DNA of 64,000 nucleotides from Serratia nevei (GTDB taxonomy: Bacteria; Pseudomonadota; Gammaproteobacteria; Enterobacterales; Enterobacteriaceae): NCBI RefSeq assembly GCF_024160145.1, contig NZ_JAMYWQ010000005.1, positions 62,001 to 126,000 on the forward strand. The letters run 5' to 3'. Of this stretch, positions 1 through 7,581 are shown one piece after another. The notes below the pieces were generated by a model. It saw only the letters and a list, made by a program, of their open reading frames with translations, did no database searches and was not told where the DNA came from. The stretch's first letter is position 1. Each line of letters begins with the position of its first letter. The position numbers were made by a program, and so were the translations under genes.

Positions 1-153
1 CCTTTCGCCGCCTCCACCGGTTTCCCCGTTTTTTTGCTGCTGCCCGGCTTCGCCTTCGGGTGTTGCAGCGCGCGCAAATGCTGCTCTTTTGGCTTGCGCT
101 GCAGCTTCACTTTCTTCGGCTTCGGCTGTTTGGTATTGAGCCAGCTCGCCGTA

Positions 154-1341
154 GCCAGTAAGGCGCAGGCGCATGTATTCCGCAATTACATCATTGATTT
201 TGCGCGGCTTGTCGAGGTTGACCTGAAAGGCGATCCGATGGTGCTGCCGAACGGCGCCCGCCTGATGTTCCTCGGCACCAACGTGCGCACCGCGCAGAGC
301 TACACCGGCAATCTGTATCTTGATGAGTATTTCTGGATACCGAAGTTTCAGGAGCTGCGCAAAGTCGCCAGCGGGATGTCGCTGCACAAGAAATGGCGCA
401 CTACCTACTTTTCCACGCCGTCGAGTCTGGCGCACTCCGCTTATCCGTTCTGGTCGGGGGAACTGTTCAACAAAGGCCGCCGCAGCAAAGCCGATCACGT
501 TCAGCTCGACCTCAGCCACAGCCACCTGTCAAAAGGCGTGCTGTGCGGCGATGGGCAATGGCGCCAGATTGTCACGGTTGAGGATGCGCTGACCGGCGGC
601 TGTAACCTGTTCGACCTCGATCAGCTGTCGCTCGAATACAGCCCGGCTGAGTATCAGAACTTGCTGATGTGTGAATTTGTGGACGATACCGCGTCGGTAT
701 TCCCGTTCGCCGAGCTGCAAGGCTGCATGGTCGATACGCTGGAAGAGTGGGAAGACTTCAACCCTTACGCCGTGCGGCCGTTCGGTTATCGCCCGGTGTG
801 GATCGGCTACGACCCATCGGAAGCCAACGGCGGCGACAGCGCCGGGTGCGCGGTGATCGCGCCGCCAATGGTGGCCGGGGGCAAGTTCCGCGTGCTCGAG
901 CGCCACCAGTGGCAGGGCATGAACTTTGCCGCTCAGGCCCAGAAGATTAAAGACCTGACCGAAAAATATTGCGTGGAGTACATCGGCATCGATGCGACCA
1001 CCGTCGGCCAAGGTGTTTTCCAGTTGGTGCGCGAGTTCTTCCCGGCCGCGCGGGAGATCAAATACACCCCGTAAATCAAAACCGCCATGGTGCTGAAGGC
1101 AAAAGACACCATCGGGCGCGGCTGTCTGGAATACGACACCAGCCACACCGACATCACCGCCGCCTTTATGGCGATCCGCAAAACCATGACCGCCAGCGGC
1201 GCGCGCTCCACCTACACCGCCAGCCGCAGCGAAGAAGCCAGCCACGCCGATGTCGCGTGGGCAATCATGCACGCCCTCTTAAACGAACCGCTGACCGCAG
1301 GCAGCGGCCACAGCAGCCCGAATATTTTGGAGTTTTACTGA
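154..1341 (+). pseudogene. P2 gpP-like large terminase subunit, 5'-truncated and with an in-frame stop
   Basis: This is the packaging ATPase/nuclease of a P2-like phage. From about base 154 the translation (ASKAQAHVF..., then RTAQSY, LYLDEYFW and KVASGM) follows the P2 gpP family, and the nuclease acidic motifs IGYDPSE and IGIDATT are present. About 200 N-terminal residues carrying the Walker A ATPase part are missing. The sequence before base 154 does not read as terminase. At 1072-1074 a TAA interrupts the frame (CCG TAA ATC); translation then continues in the same frame to 1341. A single GAA-to-TAA change would explain it. The gene overlaps the portal start by one base (TGATG). It cannot make a working terminase. 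Confidence 0.9.
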
Positions 1342-2386
1342 TGAGCAAGCGCAAAGGCCGCAAGGCATTTACCCCCCGGCACCAGCCCCTGCAACAAAGC
1401 AGGAACAGGATTTTGAGGCGTTTACCTTTGGCGAGCCGTCGGCTGTGCTGGATAAGCGGGAAATTCTGGATTACATCGAATGCACGACCAATGGGAAGTG
1501 GTACGAACCGCCAATCTCATTCGATGGGCTGGCACGTAGCGTGCGCGCCGCCGTGCATCACAGCTCGCCGATGTACGTTAAGCGCAACATTTTGGCGTCT
1601 ACATTCATCCCACACCGGCTGTTAAGTCAGCAGGAATTTAGCCGCTATGCGCTGGATTATCTGGTGTTCGGCAACGCCTATTTAGAAGAGCACCAAAACA
1701 GGCTCGGCGCGCCGCTGCAGCTGCAGCTGCAGCTGAAATCCTCTCCTGCCAAGTACACGCGGTGCGGTGTGGAGCGCGGCGTTTACTGGTTTGTTCAGGA
1801 CTGGAAAGGGGCGCACCAATTTGCGCCTGGGAGCGTTTTTCATCTGATTGAACCGGACATTAATCAGGAACTGTACGGCCTGCCGGAGTACCTCAGTGCG
1901 CTTAACTCCGCCTGGCTGAATGAGGCGGCGACGCTGTTTCGCCGTAAGTATTACCAGAACGGGGCGCACGCCGGTTACATCCTGTATATGACCGACGCCG
2001 CGCAAAGTACCAGCGACGTTGACAGAATGCGCCACGCCATGCGTGACACCAAGGGCTTGGGGAACTTCCGCAATCTGTTCATGTACGCCCCGAATGGCAA
2101 ACCGGACGGCATTAAAATTTTGCCGCTGTCCGAGGTCGCCACCAAGGACGACTTTTTCAACATCAAGAACGCCAGCCGCGACGATCTGCTAAGCGCACAC
2201 CGCGTACCGCCGCAGATGATGGGGATTATCCCGAACAATACCGGCGGCTTCGGGGACGTGAAAAAGGCCGCTCAGGTGTTTGTGCGCAACGAGCTAACGC
2301 CGCTGCAGGAACGTATGAAAGAGGTTAACGATTGGTTAGGAGAAAATGTGATCTGCTTCAAAGATTATGAATTGCCTTTTGAATGA
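1341..2386 (+). pseudogene. P2 gpQ-like portal protein, frameshifted near its start
   Basis: This is the portal protein, the dodecameric vertex through which P2-like phages package DNA. The start ATG at 1341 reads MSKRKGRKAFT and then leaves the frame at a run of six C (1372-1377). The correct continuation (PAPAPATKQEQDFEAFTFGEP...) is in another frame and runs to 2386. The body is a clear gpQ match (REILDYIE, ISFDGLARS, YVKRNILASTFIPH, DINQELYGLPEYLSALNSAW). One missing or two extra bases in the C tract account for the shift. A GTG at 1445 could restart translation without about 34 residues. The gene also carries three CTGCAG units at 1715-1732, read as LQLQLQL, where relatives have a shorter stretch. 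Confidence 0.88.
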
Positions 2387-2753
2387 CGAGAGCCGCCTAA
2401 CGGACGACTTAATTTGTATTGACTCTGACTTGATTTGGCAATGTTATGTGTTTGACCTAGCTCAAACCTGACTGTCAGCAACGGGTAAATAGCGGATAGG
2501 TTTTCACTTTTCTTCGTAACGTGGTCTGCCACCCACTACCATACTGTCGTTTTCCATCATCGCACCAGACGGCTAAGTCTGTACAAAACTGTAAATGCTT
2601 TATCAAATTTGTTCATTTGCAGGGATTATAGATTTTCTTGACAGTTAAACATTAATAATGCTAAACGTTAGTACGAAACGTCAAAAAATGACATTTCTAT
2701 AACAAGTTCGTTTTGGTTTTCATAATACCTTCAACTATAAGTAGGGAGTTTTT
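2387..2753. other. AT-rich spacer upstream of the cargo operon
   Basis: No coding signal is seen. A TTGACA hexamer at 2638-2643 followed by AT-rich sequence could be part of a promoter, but no well-spaced -10 box is evident. A good ribosome binding site (AGTAGGGAG, about 2740-2748) precedes the ATG at 2754. The change from GC-rich phage coding sequence to AT-rich sequence marks the edge of the cargo segment. Confidence 0.5.
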
Positions 2754-3017
2754 ATGAGCAAAATTAACGATGTTGCACGTCTTTACAAATCGCCTAAGTC
2801 TGCAAATGAAAAAAACGTGGAGGGTAACTCTTTCACCGACATGGTATTGCAAACTAAATCTGCAGCCACTGCCGCATTTGATAAACTTGCCTACTTGGCA
2901 GGCATAAAAAATGCGCCAGCGGATGACAAATACTCGCAGCTAAATACCAGTAGCCTTAGTGAACTTATGAAAAGCGCAAAAAGCGCCGGGTATGATGTCG
3001 AAGTGGTCAATATCTAA
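2754..3017 (+). CDS. Small protein of unknown function, first gene of a prophage cargo operon
   Basis: An 87-residue, lysine/serine/alanine-rich soluble protein (MSKINDVARLYKSPKS... ending YDVEVVNI). No family is recognised. It has no signal peptide, no membrane segment, no cysteine and no double-glycine leader site. The middle (about residues 26-50) looks helical and amphipathic. It has a strong ribosome binding site, and a terminator-like hairpin lies directly downstream, before the cupin gene. A hairpin there would give much more of this protein than of the two downstream products. That layout is usual for peptide precursors followed by modification and export genes, so a substrate/precursor role is possible but unproven. 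A cytosolic toxin, antitoxin or phage-interference factor is equally compatible. Confidence 0.75.
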   Translation: MSKINDVARLYKSPKSANEKNVEGNSFTDMVLQTKSAATAAFDKLAYLAGIKNAPADDKYSQLNTSSLSELMKSAKSAGYDVEVVNI

Positions 3018-3023
3018 AGATCT

Positions 3024-3050
3024 AAGGCGGCCTTTTTGGCTGCCTTTTTT
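3024..3050 (+). terminator. Hairpin with T-run between the small protein and cupin genes
   Basis: AAGGCGGCC, a T5 loop and GGCTGCCTT form a nine-pair stem (one G-T pair) followed by a T tract. It lies inside the apparent operon, 14 bases before the next ATG. It probably acts as a partial terminator that sets the ratio of the first gene to the rest. Confidence 0.75.
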
Positions 3051-3064
3051 ATGAGGCCATATTT

Positions 3065-4363
3065 ATGAGTGATGTAATCGAACAGCTTAATAAAGAGATA
3101 ACTATTGACGGGCTGAGCTGGGTTTCCCGTTGGAGAGTCAATAATGGAAAGTCAGACTCTTATGTTGTCCCATTTGTAACCACCCACCCGGTAAATATAG
3201 TTTATCACGGTGAACATGAATTTAAATATGGACAGTACGGTATTCACCTTGGGCAACAAGATACGCTAACTTTTCTTGGAAACGAAGACCAGATTATCCT
3301 CGCCAAATTTATTGACTGCCGTTCCAGCTCACCTACGTTCCGGACATCACTTGAGTTCAATATAACACCATCATCAGCCAGAACGTTGATTATACCTCCA
3401 GGCGTGGCGCACACCTTTCATAATCTGGAAAATATTTTCACCCTAAATTCTTATACTCTTTTCCTTCCAGATATTGATACTTTGTCACGGTCAGATTTGA
3501 AGTGGTCTCCGGGAAATGACGTGATAAACATCCCGGAAGATATTTCTCCCGATGACGTCATAGGTTACGCTCCCATGACGGAAGAAGCTGCAGATATTGT
3601 TTATCACCGAATTGGTGAATTCCAGCATGATAATCTTAAAAAATACAGATTTCAGCATTCTGAAACCAGAGAGTTCACGCTGGAAGATGGGAGTAAAATA
3701 AATCTACGGATCAGGGAAAAATTGAAAGACGAAGAGGTATTGGTTCTTCCTGAATCATCTGTAACAGGCGTTAAGTTTCGAGAGCTCCCATCTGTTAGAA
3801 CAGGCGAGTACAGTTGTATTGTACCACTGACCAGAAAATCACCAATGTACATTGTTGAACATGGTAATAAACATTACGACTTTGACTCTTATGGGCTACA
3901 CCTTGGTCAGGAAGATCACCTTACTTTTCTAGGTAAAAAAGATCATAAGATCACTCTGAAATTGGTTGATATGCGAGAAGGCTCTGATACACTTTTTACA
4001 GAAGAAGAGATCACTTTTACACCTCACCCTAACGTCGAATTGGTAATTCCCTGCGGCGTTGCTCACGCTCTGATAAATATGGCAGGGGTAATTACGGTTA
4101 ACAGACCGGTTATTTACCTTAATGATGAAAAAGAATATATACCCGGTCATGACGTTATAGACTGGCCAATAAGCAACCGGAACTATCTGAGTTACAGAAC
4201 AAACAAGAAGGAAGCAGATACCGATTACTATGCTTTTCTTGTCGCCAAACAGCAGGAGCTGGTCAGAGAAACGCCTACGCATAATACGCCTAAATCCGTG
4301 GTTGTGTTTGATGAAAGTTCGGGCAGGCATGTCAAAGTTCTTCTAAAAGAAAAGGTCGGATAA
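3065..4363 (+). CDS. Tandem RmlC-like cupin protein (putative sugar or peptide epimerase)
   Basis: A 432-residue protein built from two related halves. Half 1 has GIHLG (residues 59-63) and PPGVAH (111-116); half 2 has GLHLG (277-281) and PCGVAH (329-334). These align with GLHFQ and PPGLAHGF of dTDP-4-dehydrorhamnose 3,5-epimerase (RmlC), so the likely catalytic histidines are kept in both halves. Each half also ends in a G-D-V-I motif matching the IGIEWP end of RmlC. The rest is strongly diverged, and no rhamnose gene is adjacent. The start has a GAGG site at 3053-3056. Substrate is unknown: a nucleotide sugar, or the small protein encoded upstream, are the two obvious ideas. Confidence 0.8.
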   Translation: MSDVIEQLNKEITIDGLSWVSRWRVNNGKSDSYVVPFVTTHPVNIVYHGEHEFKYGQYGIHLGQQDTLTFLGNEDQIILAKFIDCRSSSPTFRTSLEFNITPSSARTLIIPPGVAHTFHNLENIFTLNSYTLFLPDIDTLSRSDLKWSPGNDVINIPEDISPDDVIGYAPMTEEAADIVYHRIGEFQHDNLKKYRFQHSETREFTLEDGSKINLRIREKLKDEEVLVLPESSVTGVKFRELPSVRTGEYSCIVPLTRKSPMYIVEHGNKHYDFDSYGLHLGQEDHLTFLGKKDHKITLKLVDMREGSDTLFTEEEITFTPHPNVELVIPCGVAHALINMAGVITVNRPVIYLNDEKEYIPGHDVIDWPISNRNYLSYRTNKKEADTDYYAFLVAKQQELVRETPTHNTPKSVVVFDESSGRHVKVLLKEKVG

Positions 4364-4369
4364 TTATCT

Positions 4370-5587
4370 ATGAGCGCCCTGTTTTTTTTTATGCTGTTCT
4401 GCGTCATGACTGCAGACGGACTAATGGTTTTTCTTACGCCAGTTCTGGTTTACCAACTCACCGGCAGCATTGAATATTCAGGTCTTTCCTATGCGTTGTG
4501 GTGGTTGCCCAGGATACTGATTATTCCTTTCATAGGAAAATACATTGACCAGCTTGGTGTCCGACCTCTTTCTATTTCTTCTGACTTGATAAAATCAGCA
4601 GGGTGTCTTTTTCTGGCATTTAGCAGTTTCTCATCCGATTTGAGTGTTGCCGTCGCGTTTGGCATTGTAGGCAGTATAATTTCGATTGGAAACTCTCAGA
4701 CCATTATTTCATATGAAAAATTAGTTTCAACACTCAGTAACACCAAAGAACATCACGCTAATCTGATATCGCGGATGGATTTTTTTGGGATGGTTGCAGG
4801 TCCCCTTATCGGCATGGCATTAATTGAACATGGGTACCGAATGTTGCTGATTTTACCTTGCATTTTATATGTAACCAATGCATTATTTTTCATCTTGAAA
4901 AAGAAAGACCTGTGTTATACACATATCGAAAAAGATATTTTATCTGCAGATAAAGATGACGACATAGACAATAAATTCATACAGAATGCAAGGATTGTTA
5001 TCCTGTCTCCGGTACTGGTGCTAAGTATATTTCTTGCAGCAGGGAATAATATGTTTGATGGACTGGTTGAGTCGAGCGGCACAGCTCTGATTGACAGGGT
5101 CATGGGTATGCACATAAAATACTTTGGTCTGATTGATGTGGCTGCAGGAATATTCGGCGTGGTGGGAACTTACCTGTACAGCTCACTGAATACGATGATA
5201 TCCCGTAAAACTATGCTAATTCTCTCCGTTATAACTATTACGGCAAGTTCACTTTTCATGCTTGCTTACCCCTCACTATTTCCGATTTTTGTCGGGGGTT
5301 ATGCGCTTTCCATTACAGGTAAGGTTTTTACCGGGAATATATGCAGAATGATCCGTATTGAAACGATTAATCCCTCTAACTTTGCTGGAGCATCTTCAAT
5401 AATCGTATTACTAAATCAGTCAGTACTTCCTGTCATCGGACTTATTATCTATTTCTCAGGGGACTCAACTAGCCTAATTTATATCTTTATGCTTGTATCA
5501 GTAACTATTTCATTTGCAGCAGGAATGTTGCTATTCCGTAATATTATACCAGAGACTGAAAAGCCTGAAACATCTAGAATAACCTAG
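4370..5587 (+). CDS. Major facilitator superfamily transporter of the cargo operon
   Basis: A 405-residue membrane protein with about 12 hydrophobic segments. After the first helices comes a loop IGKYIDQLGVRPLS, the usual place of the MFS loop 2-3 motif, in a degenerate form. A charged cytoplasmic loop (KKKDLCYTH...ADKDDDID) separates the two six-helix halves. It starts six bases after the cupin stop, so the two are surely co-transcribed. In this setting it is probably an exporter for whatever the first two genes produce, or a self-protection pump; the sequence alone does not show the substrate. Base composition is AT-rich like its two partners and unlike the chromosome. Confidence 0.85.
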   Translation: MSALFFFMLFCVMTADGLMVFLTPVLVYQLTGSIEYSGLSYALWWLPRILIIPFIGKYIDQLGVRPLSISSDLIKSAGCLFLAFSSFSSDLSVAVAFGIVGSIISIGNSQTIISYEKLVSTLSNTKEHHANLISRMDFFGMVAGPLIGMALIEHGYRMLLILPCILYVTNALFFILKKKDLCYTHIEKDILSADKDDDIDNKFIQNARIVILSPVLVLSIFLAAGNNMFDGLVESSGTALIDRVMGMHIKYFGLIDVAAGIFGVVGTYLYSSLNTMISRKTMLILSVITITASSLFMLAYPSLFPIFVGGYALSITGKVFTGNICRMIRIETINPSNFAGASSIIVLLNQSVLPVIGLIIYFSGDSTSLIYIFMLVSVTISFAAGMLLFRNIIPETEKPETSRIT

Positions 5588-6045
5588 CCCTATAAGTCAT
5601 AAATATTTCTTATTTTTTCTTTAGAGTTATTATCGTCGATTTTTAGTACTGCTCAGGGCACTGAGCAGCTACTAGCACATTATGTGTGCTCGAATTTCCC
5701 TTAACCTATGTTAGGTAAATGAACACTCCAAGACATCCACAACGTCCGTATCAACATTGAGCGGTAAACACATGCCGACATAAGGGCCTACAGCAGTTCT
5801 CCTTCCCACCGCCTGTCCCCCCCTTCAACCACTAAAAACGCCCTCAAGGTGCACTGTGCTCACAGGGTAAACCTTGACAATACCGCTTGCGCGCAATGCT
5901 ATCCCCGCCTCGCCTGCGCGCTTCATGTGTCGCTTTTAATGCAGTTGCATGATCCGGCGCGATCCGCGCCAGTGCTGGCGCTACGGGGAGAAAAATAACA
6001 CCGGATCATCATGCGATTTCATGCACTCAATGCATGCATGGGCCA
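5588..6045. other. Non-coding phage end region with dyad and cos-like site
   Basis: No gene is seen. A long imperfect dyad lies at 5644-5674 (TAGTACTGCTCA / TGAGCAGCTACTA), just after the transporter gene, without a T tract. GC rises sharply from about 5800 on, and the cos-like sequence at 5896-5914 falls in this GC-rich part. The direct text 'catgca' recurs around 5950-6040. Confidence 0.5.
5896..5914 (-). other. P2/186-type cos (cohesive end) sequence
   Basis: On the minus strand the 19 bases read GGCGAGGCGGGGATAGCAT, followed by TGCGCGC. From memory, the P2 cohesive end is GGCGAGGCGGGGAAAGCAC (also followed by TGCGCGC) and that of 186 is GGCGTGGCGGGGAAAGCAT. The match is 17 of 19 to either. 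Position fits as well: in P2 the portal gene Q lies next to the left cos end and points towards it, as here. The cargo operon therefore lies between Q and cos. Confidence 0.85.
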
Positions 6046-6228
6046 TCAGCAGAGAAAAAGGTATGTATTGTACTGATAACGCCCCTCGTCAATCAGCCTG
6101 AAAGCGTGGCCGGACTGGTGCTTGATGTAGTAATTCGCCTCTTCAGGCGTTAGGTATGTGCCGAGCCGGTTTGCGGCATGAATGAAATCAACGGTCTTTA
6201 TGCGGCGGCCTTTGCGAGAGCGTTCCGA
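6046..6228 (-). pseudogene. Remnant of an unidentified phage gene
   Basis: An open frame of 60 codons without a start codon ends at TGA 6046-6048. It reads ERSRKGRRIKTVDF, then HAANRLGTYLTPEEANYY and HQSGHAFRLIDEGRY. The composition and the open frame look like real coding sequence. A stop lies directly upstream and the integrase remnant begins only 12 bases further on, so the 5' part was probably lost in the same deletion that removed the early region. The family is not recognised; a small P2-type early or right-end protein is a guess. Confidence 0.5.
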
Positions 6229-6239
6229 TCAGTAAAGCA

Positions 6240-6548
6240 TTGTGCAAGAAGTTGATAATGCGGGGCGATGATCGCCTATTCAGCGAATGCTATTTCCGAT
6301 TCATGGCCGCACTCGAAAACACCAGCATTCAATTGCCCAAAGGCCAGCTAACCCATGTGCTACGCCATACTTTTGCGGCGCACTTTATGATGTCAGGCGG
6401 CAACATTCTGGTGTTGCAACGTATCCTCGGCCATCATGATATTAAGATGACGATGCGCTATGCTCACCTTGCGCCGGAACACCTCGAAACCACCCTGCAA
6501 TTCAATCCGCTGGCGACGATGCCAAGTGGCGACAAAGTGGCGGCATAG
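6240..6548 (+). pseudogene. C-terminal fragment of a P2-like tyrosine integrase
   Basis: About 100 residues match the C-terminal catalytic part of P2 integrase. Seen are LPKGQLTHVLRHTFAAHF (the H-x-L-R box), the LQRILGHHDIKMT helix and MRYAH with the tyrosine nucleophile. The N-terminal arm-binding and core domains, including the first catalytic arginine, are absent; homology begins near GDDRLFSECY. The orientation relative to the portal gene is that of a P2 prophage, where int is the last gene before the attachment site. Genes A, B, cox and C between cos and int are missing, so this end suffered a large deletion. No recombinase activity is expected. Confidence 0.88.
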
Positions 6549-6680
6549 GTTGGTAATGCCCGCATTTCCTCACCCTTAATCGGTATAAAAACCCCTTAAT
6601 AAACAAATAACTTATTGATTTTATTATTGTAATGAGGAAATCGGTTTTTTTGTTGCCTTGAAAAAGCCGTCCGCTGCCCG
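6549..6680. other. Probable prophage-chromosome junction (att side)
   Basis: In P2-like prophages the attachment site follows the 3' end of int. This AT-rich stretch is where it should lie. A nine-base inverted repeat (ATTTCCTCA 6564-6572, TGAGGAAAT 6633-6641) flanks about 60 bases. The att core cannot be named because the other prophage end is outside the window. Confidence 0.35.
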
Positions 6681-6986
6681 CTACTGCTTTGTGCGAAGCC
6701 AGTTCGTAGCCAGACTCGCCAGAAAACCGGTGACCCAGGCCGCAGCCGCAACAACGAATAATTCGCCCTGTTTGTCACCTCCGAACAAGGCGCATGACGC
6801 CGCAAGAAAAAGGTCCGCCACGCCTGACTCAACCGCCTCGGCCGTTTGCCGACCGACAAATTTAATAAACGTCACAAGAAAGAATTTGAACCAGTTAATG
6901 ATTAACGCCTGCACAAAACTGATGAGATGCATCGGTTGATGCAGAATCGGTGCCTGCTTGTCGATTGCCGAACGCGTCAATGACAC
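6681..6986 (-). CDS. Hypothetical small membrane protein
   Basis: A 101-codon frame from GTG 6986, with two or three hydrophobic stretches (LISFVQALIINWFKFFLVTFIKFV, split here as residues around 22-45, and LFVVAAAAWVTGFLASLATNWL near the C-terminus). It ends with charged residues (RTKQ). No family is recognised. The ribosome binding site is weak, and an ATG about 18 codons later is an alternative start. Overlapping frames exist on both strands, so the gene call is uncertain. It lies just outside the prophage remnant and may be a chromosomal gene. Confidence 0.35.
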   Translation of the reverse strand: MSLTRSAIDKQAPILHQPMHLISFVQALIINWFKFFLVTFIKFVGRQTAEAVESGVADLFLAASCALFGGDKQGELFVVAAAAWVTGFLASLATNWLRTKQ

Positions 6987-7048
6987 GAAGCGTCCGGTTT
7001 CCCTAAAGTGACGTTCTTTACCCCCCAGGCCGGCGCCGCAACGCCCGT

Positions 7049-7399
7049 TTAGAACCGCTGTTTGATAGGTTCATCACTGTTCAGATTGCCGTTGGCCTGC
7101 GCTTCTCCGCAGGTGGTGGGGCCAAAGGCCACCACTTTGCCGTCGCTGTTTCTGAAGCCGACGTAGAACGGCGTCACGGTGCCGTTCGGCAATCGGTGGT
7201 GATAGTCGTGGCATACGCCCTGGCCGTTCAGCGTCGGCCGGGTGGCGATCGGCGCGCCGAAATCCCGGCTGACCGAGCGCTTGTCGGCGCCGACGTGAAA
7301 GGCCTCGGCGATCTTTTGATCGCGCAGCAGGCTGAAGGTATCGCAGCCGGTTAACAACAGGCTCACCGCCACAACGGCACTCCCTAACCCTTTACTCAT
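7049..7399 (-). CDS. OsmE/SmpA-like lipoprotein
   Basis: A 116-residue protein with a lipoprotein signal: a basic start, a hydrophobic stretch and the lipobox LLTGC with Cys19. The mature part resembles the OsmE/BamE-like fold: a DKRSVSRDFGAPI helix-turn, then GVCHDYHH, PFYVGFRNSDGKVVAFG and a closing TTCGE. OsmE of E. coli has the same Cys pair pattern (GTCQTY... TCAEYD). It is expected to be anchored in the outer membrane or periplasm. The physiological role of this family member is unknown; osmotic or stationary-phase control is plausible by analogy only. Confidence 0.7.
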   Translation of the reverse strand: MSKGLGSAVVAVSLLLTGCDTFSLLRDQKIAEAFHVGADKRSVSRDFGAPIATRPTLNGQGVCHDYHHRLPNGTVTPFYVGFRNSDGKVVAFGPTTCGEAQANGNLNSDEPIKQRF

Positions 7400-7581
7400 T
7401 TTTCACTCCCTCTATATATATTGAACCTGCGGCAATTACGCTGTTTTGCCGGGTAAACGTCGGCGAGCGCCCAAGGGCGTGCCTGCTCGCTAGAGCATTA
7501 AAAAGAGAAGCCATACAAATTAATGATTCAACGAATGAGATAACCGCCCCATCGCCCTGGAAAGAACCGAATGGGAACGCG

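Noticed and set aside
1-174. Acidic minus-strand frame (RLRLTGYGELAQYQTAEAEESE...) at the left edge
   Set aside because: It overlaps bases where the plus strand matches terminase, and another minus frame is equally open; neither could be assigned.
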